A model generated the notes under the pieces. It ran no database searches. It saw only the letters and a list, made by a program, of their open reading frames with translations, and was not told the DNA's origin. A stretch of DNA of 8,798 nucleotides from an archaeon (GTDB lineage Archaea > Iainarchaeota > Iainarchaeia > CSSED10-239): positions 1 to 8,798 of the forward strand of contig JAKQTP010000152.1 in the NCBI GenBank assembly GCA_029563035.1. The letters run 5' to 3'. The translations under genes and the position numbers were made by a program. Of the stretch, positions 6,601 through 8,798 are shown piece after piece. Numbering within the stretch: position 1 is the stretch's first letter; each line of letters starts with the position of its first letter.

Positions 6601-8564
6601 ATATCATCTAATGCAGAGGAATCCATATAATCTGGACTATTTTCATCTAAAGTTAATCTAAGTTCTACTTCTTGATATAAAGATTCAACTAAAGTATTAA
6701 TAAGATAAATAGAATCTTTGCTTAATATATTATTTATAGCATCAGTTACTTGTTTTATTCTTTGTTTATAAGATTCTCTTAATATCTCATTCGATCTTAC
6801 TGAGGTAACTGAAGCTTTTGTTCTAAGCTTATCTCGTAATGCTCTTAGTTTTTCTAAAGTTGCATTTATCGCAACATCTTCTGATTCTTCATGTGCAACA
6901 GATATTTCTCTTAAAGTTTCTTTTTTAGTAGATGCAAATGTGGCTATTTGATTTATAAATATATTATCTTTTGTTATAACAAAATTAACTCCAATAGGTA
7001 TAATCTTTAATTCTGCAAACTTGGATACACCATAAGTATTTCTGATCATATTTTTATATCTTTCTACTTGTAAATCATATTCTTCTATTTTCATTTCAGA
7101 TATACCTTCTTCAGTAAAATCATTTACATCTTTTATAAATCTTATACTTTTAAAATCATATATTGCAGCTACACCATTAGGATATATTATAAATAAATCT
7201 GGTGTACCAGCTTCATCTGTTACTGGATTATATAATGGAGTTTCTAAAAATATTTGAGCTTTACGATTTGTACCTATTAATCTTTGTATATTTGATTCAG
7301 TTAATTTTATTTTATCATATATTCTATCTAACTCATCAAATAAAGGATTTAAAACTGTTTTAGATAATCCATCTAAATAAGGTATTAAATCGGAATAATA
7401 AAGATTTCCTTCAACGTCTCTAGCTGTTTTTATGTAATTTAATAACTTTTGTAAATCAAATGGTTCATTGTTAAGTTTACTTCTTAAATAAAATGATGCA
7501 ATAGTATGTAAATATGTTCCTACAATAGTACCTTTTGTTTTTTCTTGTTCAAAACCTTTAAATCTTTGTCTTAATATATTTCTTACTATTTGAGTTGTTC
7601 TAAATTTTATACGTCTTCCACTACTACCTAAATAACCATCAGCTAGTACTTTTATTTTAGTATTTTTTATCTTATCTATTATATTATTTATTCTAGTAAC
7701 TTCTTCTTCTGGAAGTTCATAAAATGTAAGTCCTTTATAAGTTTTATCAATCTCGTTTAAATCTGTTAAATCATTATCTAATATTTTATTAGCAGCTTCT
7801 TTTAATGCATTTACTTCTTCATTTATATTACTGTGAGCTAAATTAATCTTAGATAATAAATCATTAACAAAATCTATTATTCTATATATTAACTTTTTAA
7901 AATAAGGTCTTTCTTTAGGTGGTATTTTAATATTAGTTTCATCTGTATTTACTAATTGATCAGCAATAGCTTTTCCAATAGCTTCTTCTAATATTAATCT
8001 ATCTTCTTTATATACATTTTTATATTTTTCTTGTACGTTTGTTAAGTAAGGACTGTTTATAGTATATTTAGCTAAGGCTTTAAATAAATCTCCATCTTTG
8101 GGTAACATAGCTACAAAAAAGTGTGCAGTTTCTTCAGCTAAAGTACGTATATCTTCTTTGTTTTTATTTATCTGAATAGCTTTATTAAACAGATCGGCTT
8201 TGGCTATTGGACTTAATATATTACCATTATTATCCATTATAGTAAGATTATCTGTATAATTTACAGTAACACCTGCACTTCTTAACCACGATAATAATTT
8301 ATTTTCTATTTCATTATCTAAAATTTGTTTTTGTTTATTTATATCTTCAGTCCTAATTTCCTTTTTTTCTAATAAATCATTAAAAGCTTTTTCATTAAAC
8401 TCTTGTCTTGGTATTTGTTTTTTTAACTCATTGTTAACTAAAAACTCCACTTGTTTTAAATCATTATCGTTTGGAGTATAATATTCATCTAGAGTTAATT
8501 TAAACTCAGATAATTCTTTTTCACTATATAAATTTCCTTTATAAACGTACTTACAACTTTTCAT
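3624..8564 (-). CDS. Giant multidomain phage protein: metallopeptidase-like patch, RecB/Cas4-type nuclease, hydrophobic C-terminal region (putative injected virion protein)
   Basis: At 1646 residues this is a phage giant protein. The N terminus (CKYVYKGNLYSEKELSEF) resembles the short lead-in seen in other large phage proteins. Residues 120-200 hold A143-E-E-T-A-H148 followed by a helix with EEAIGKAIADQL at 193-204, a zincin-like arrangement with Glu in place of the first His of HExxH. Residues 300-545 form a complete PD-(D/E)XK nuclease of the RecB/Cas4 type: H353 in GTYLH, E441 in ETPL, D456 in GTPD, D470-F-K472 in the core strand, and Q499-x3-Y503. All expected catalytic residues are present, so cutting activity is likely. 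Residues 560-1180 are mostly helical. Around 1190-1222 is a moderately hydrophobic stretch, 1401-1437 contains LRTFIPGL, FGGL and VGRF elements that I recall from other phage giant proteins, and 1518-1533 is a strong membrane-like segment followed by a DDDKKKDSSK linker. The architecture suits a protein packaged in the virion and ejected into the cell. The start overlaps the upstream small gene by 4 bases. No frameshift or internal stop is present. Confidence 0.85.
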   Translation of the reverse strand: MKSCKYVYKGNLYSEKELSEFKLTLDEYYTPNDNDLKQVEFLVNNELKKQIPRQEFNEKAFNDLLEKKEIRTEDINKQKQILDNEIENKLLSWLRSAGVTVNYTDNLTIMDNNGNILSPIAKADLFNKAIQINKNKEDIRTLAEETAHFFVAMLPKDGDLFKALAKYTINSPYLTNVQEKYKNVYKEDRLILEEAIGKAIADQLVNTDETNIKIPPKERPYFKKLIYRIIDFVNDLLSKINLAHSNINEEVNALKEAANKILDNDLTDLNEIDKTYKGLTFYELPEEEVTRINNIIDKIKNTKIKVLADGYLGSSGRRIKFRTTQIVRNILRQRFKGFEQEKTKGTIVGTYLHTIASFYLRSKLNNEPFDLQKLLNYIKTARDVEGNLYYSDLIPYLDGLSKTVLNPLFDELDRIYDKIKLTESNIQRLIGTNRKAQIFLETPLYNPVTDEAGTPDLFIIYPNGVAAIYDFKSIRFIKDVNDFTEEGISEMKIEEYDLQVERYKNMIRNTYGVSKFAELKIIPIGVNFVITKDNIFINQIATFASTKKETLREISVAHEESEDVAINATLEKLRALRDKLRTKASVTSVRSNEILRESYKQRIKQVTDAINNILSKDSIYLINTLVESLYQEVELRLTLDENSPDYMDSSALDDIKSFLVILSDYVDIELNNIKSLSEEDKQKIKPILSNINLNIRDMLNSINSKIIDAINTTIPGEEVTPYIKNIGFFTKYFSKLSSVPSSVFKKFSYVMALVKQETDEEYAKFYHNVTTKHENLKKAAARLGLSLQDMFDMLFDENTGNLVTPYNKSFFENLDSIKKSLVNAINEDDYVAAQEYVNKLLKYANVKKVNGILVFEDEALQETFKTLKEKQKNEINVRIKANANLRKKLEAELARWNYRNDISNPDWRVAYNALLHNKFVSYTTEEKQYINERFTKIKRISELYDYYNMIIRFNSEMSSRYGVDIRKNFLPKIVKDIIDRAAQNGIGNALDFKSTLDVLSNIREGDVLLGNIDDANNLIPTIPLLYVNPLVGDLTQSEVEALENTAESKFKKGTVDYENYLSLLIEEARNKKGVEKQSRDLTTSLLLFGYAVHKYVSLNKYEFIARGLLDYIKENGRTYKMTSKVNPITDELEYEKVITGDIPTEAIVLLDSFINNFFYGKSPYSEIAKNKLIFNKTGSKKAIKLAKIISNLLRWLNIRFLGLNPLVAAGNLMGLTTNLLVTMKDNPILKNTTTADWKRYLEYSIKNTDTLISIMKNMGMFIRDTKRADAEKKSAHLLSRVMTDENALILMKSGDMSMNIVVATAILDNLTVKNGKIVKKVDEKEESLLSLMNLEEDGSVSIKGLDYKKEEALKENIEYNRNVRNERARLSMLVQNIFSSMSGGIPEYDKMNFQNNFLLTLMLHLRTFIPGLAVEKFGGLQYNPYLQDFTVGRFNVLLSELFGEGLSSSLKNITKLIFTLPLVTVKGSNILKISEHISKNIYNRFLVENPEYIGKLDFNQFLELRTTRLNAAIREMRIMFMYSLMVLGGIILMKGDDDKKKDSSKNSFDHIFYLLSLRGFNEIGFFLNPWSLYSFMSRGPSIFTYMKDIKDITTDLGKESAYALGLLDKPKNDKTPFYYQMLKATPMLNWLMQLTDPFGTYKSYKY

Positions 8565-8773
8565 TTTTTCCTAGCATTTCTAAAATTTTTAGCAAAAATC
8601 TTCTTTTTACGCATAGCTGGACTATCTGTAGGTTTTATGGCTAATAAATTAGCAGGTATTTTTTCATCCATAGGTACTCCTAAAGCTTTATGTAAAGATC
8701 CTCTCTTACTTGGTTTGATATATATCTTACTTTTTCTTTTGCTTCTTGTTTTATTTGTTTTTGTTCTTGCCAT
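8561..8773 (-). CDS. Small, extremely basic phage protein (putative nucleic-acid-binding or virion component)
   Basis: This 70-residue protein contains 23 Lys or Arg and only three acidic residues. The first 24 residues are an almost uninterrupted basic tail (MARTKTNKTRSKRKSKIY). A compact motif follows: KRGSLHKALGVPMDEKIPANLL (23-44), then a basic helix with FAKNFRNARKK at the end. From memory, the pattern 'GSLxKxLG...E.IP...L......(K/R)xxFAxNxRxxxK' recurs in tiny proteins encoded within structural modules of crAss-like and other Bacteroidetes phages. Binding to packaged DNA or to an acidic virion surface would fit the charge, but no activity is shown by sequence. Its TGA overlaps the ATG of the giant gene by 4 bases (8561-8564), implying translational coupling and joint late expression. 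No Shine-Dalgarno sequence is visible in the 25 bases upstream, and the promoter is probably outside the window. Confidence 0.8.
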   Translation of the reverse strand: MARTKTNKTRSKRKSKIYIKPSKRGSLHKALGVPMDEKIPANLLAIKPTDSPAMRKKKIFAKNFRNARKK

Positions 8774-8798
8774 TGTAATAAAATTTTATATTGTTATG

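Noticed and set aside
3624..8564. Alternative genetic code (TAG or TGA read as amino acid), known in some crAss-like phages
   Set aside because: The giant frame has no internal TAG or TGA, and TAA, TAG and TGA all terminate plausible genes in the window.
8778..8789. 12-base palindrome ATAAAATTTTAT before the basic-protein gene
   Set aside because: It consists only of A and T in a very AT-rich genome, where such palindromes arise easily; no second copy or operator arrangement is visible.
1..8798. tRNA genes, CRISPR array or insertion sequence
   Set aside because: No TTCGA-type T-arm with an acceptor stem, no spaced direct repeats outside the protein repeat array, and no transposase or integrase motif was found by eye; a tRNAscan or IS search would settle it.

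Overview
The window is strongly AT-rich. Hand tallies of sample lines give roughly a quarter G+C in most genes. It is tightly packed with small uncharacterised genes facing one giant gene of 1646 codons. This layout, the near absence of Shine-Dalgarno sequences, a TAnnTTTG-type -7 element and the protein families point to a double-stranded DNA phage of Bacteroidetes, quite possibly a crAss-like phage. No capsid, portal, terminase or polymerase gene lies in the window, so the crAss-like assignment is an inference. All three stop codons end genes here (TAA, TAG, TGA) and the giant frame is open under the standard code, so no stop reassignment is visible.

Layout. The left 3.5 kb is a rightward run of eight small genes: an unknown 92-aa protein at the edge (its 5' end may lie outside the window); a 228-aa protein carrying seven exactly phased 21-residue repeats; a 110-aa PD-(D/E)XK-type endonuclease; a 73-aa unknown; a 181-aa protein with a GYxGTWxGRxSGG...HHDGTN signature; a 107-aa unknown; a 157-aa coiled-coil protein with a DnaA-domain-IV-like helix-turn-helix; and a 130-aa protein with a cleavable signal peptide whose start overlaps the preceding stop by 4 bp. 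A strong hairpin plus T-tract terminator closes this run at about 3551-3591.

The right 5.2 kb is transcribed leftward and converges on that terminator. It starts with a 70-aa, extremely basic protein that overlaps by 4 bp the giant 1646-aa protein. The giant protein has an EExxH metallopeptidase-like patch near its N terminus, then a complete RecB/Cas4-type PD-(D/E)XK nuclease signature (H353, D456, D470-x-K472, Q499-x3-Y503), a long helical middle, and a C-terminal third with hydrophobic segments. This architecture suits an internal virion protein that is injected with the DNA.

How it fits together. The leftward pair looks like a late or virion module (DNA-binding basic protein plus multidomain cargo protein). 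The rightward run looks like an accessory or early module with a nuclease, a DNA-binding regulator and an exported protein. Genes 1 and 5 are clearly less AT-rich than the rest (about a third G+C) and use CGT/CGC-type codons that the neighbours avoid. This suggests that the rightward run was assembled from pieces of different origin. No tRNA, CRISPR array, insertion sequence or integrase was seen.
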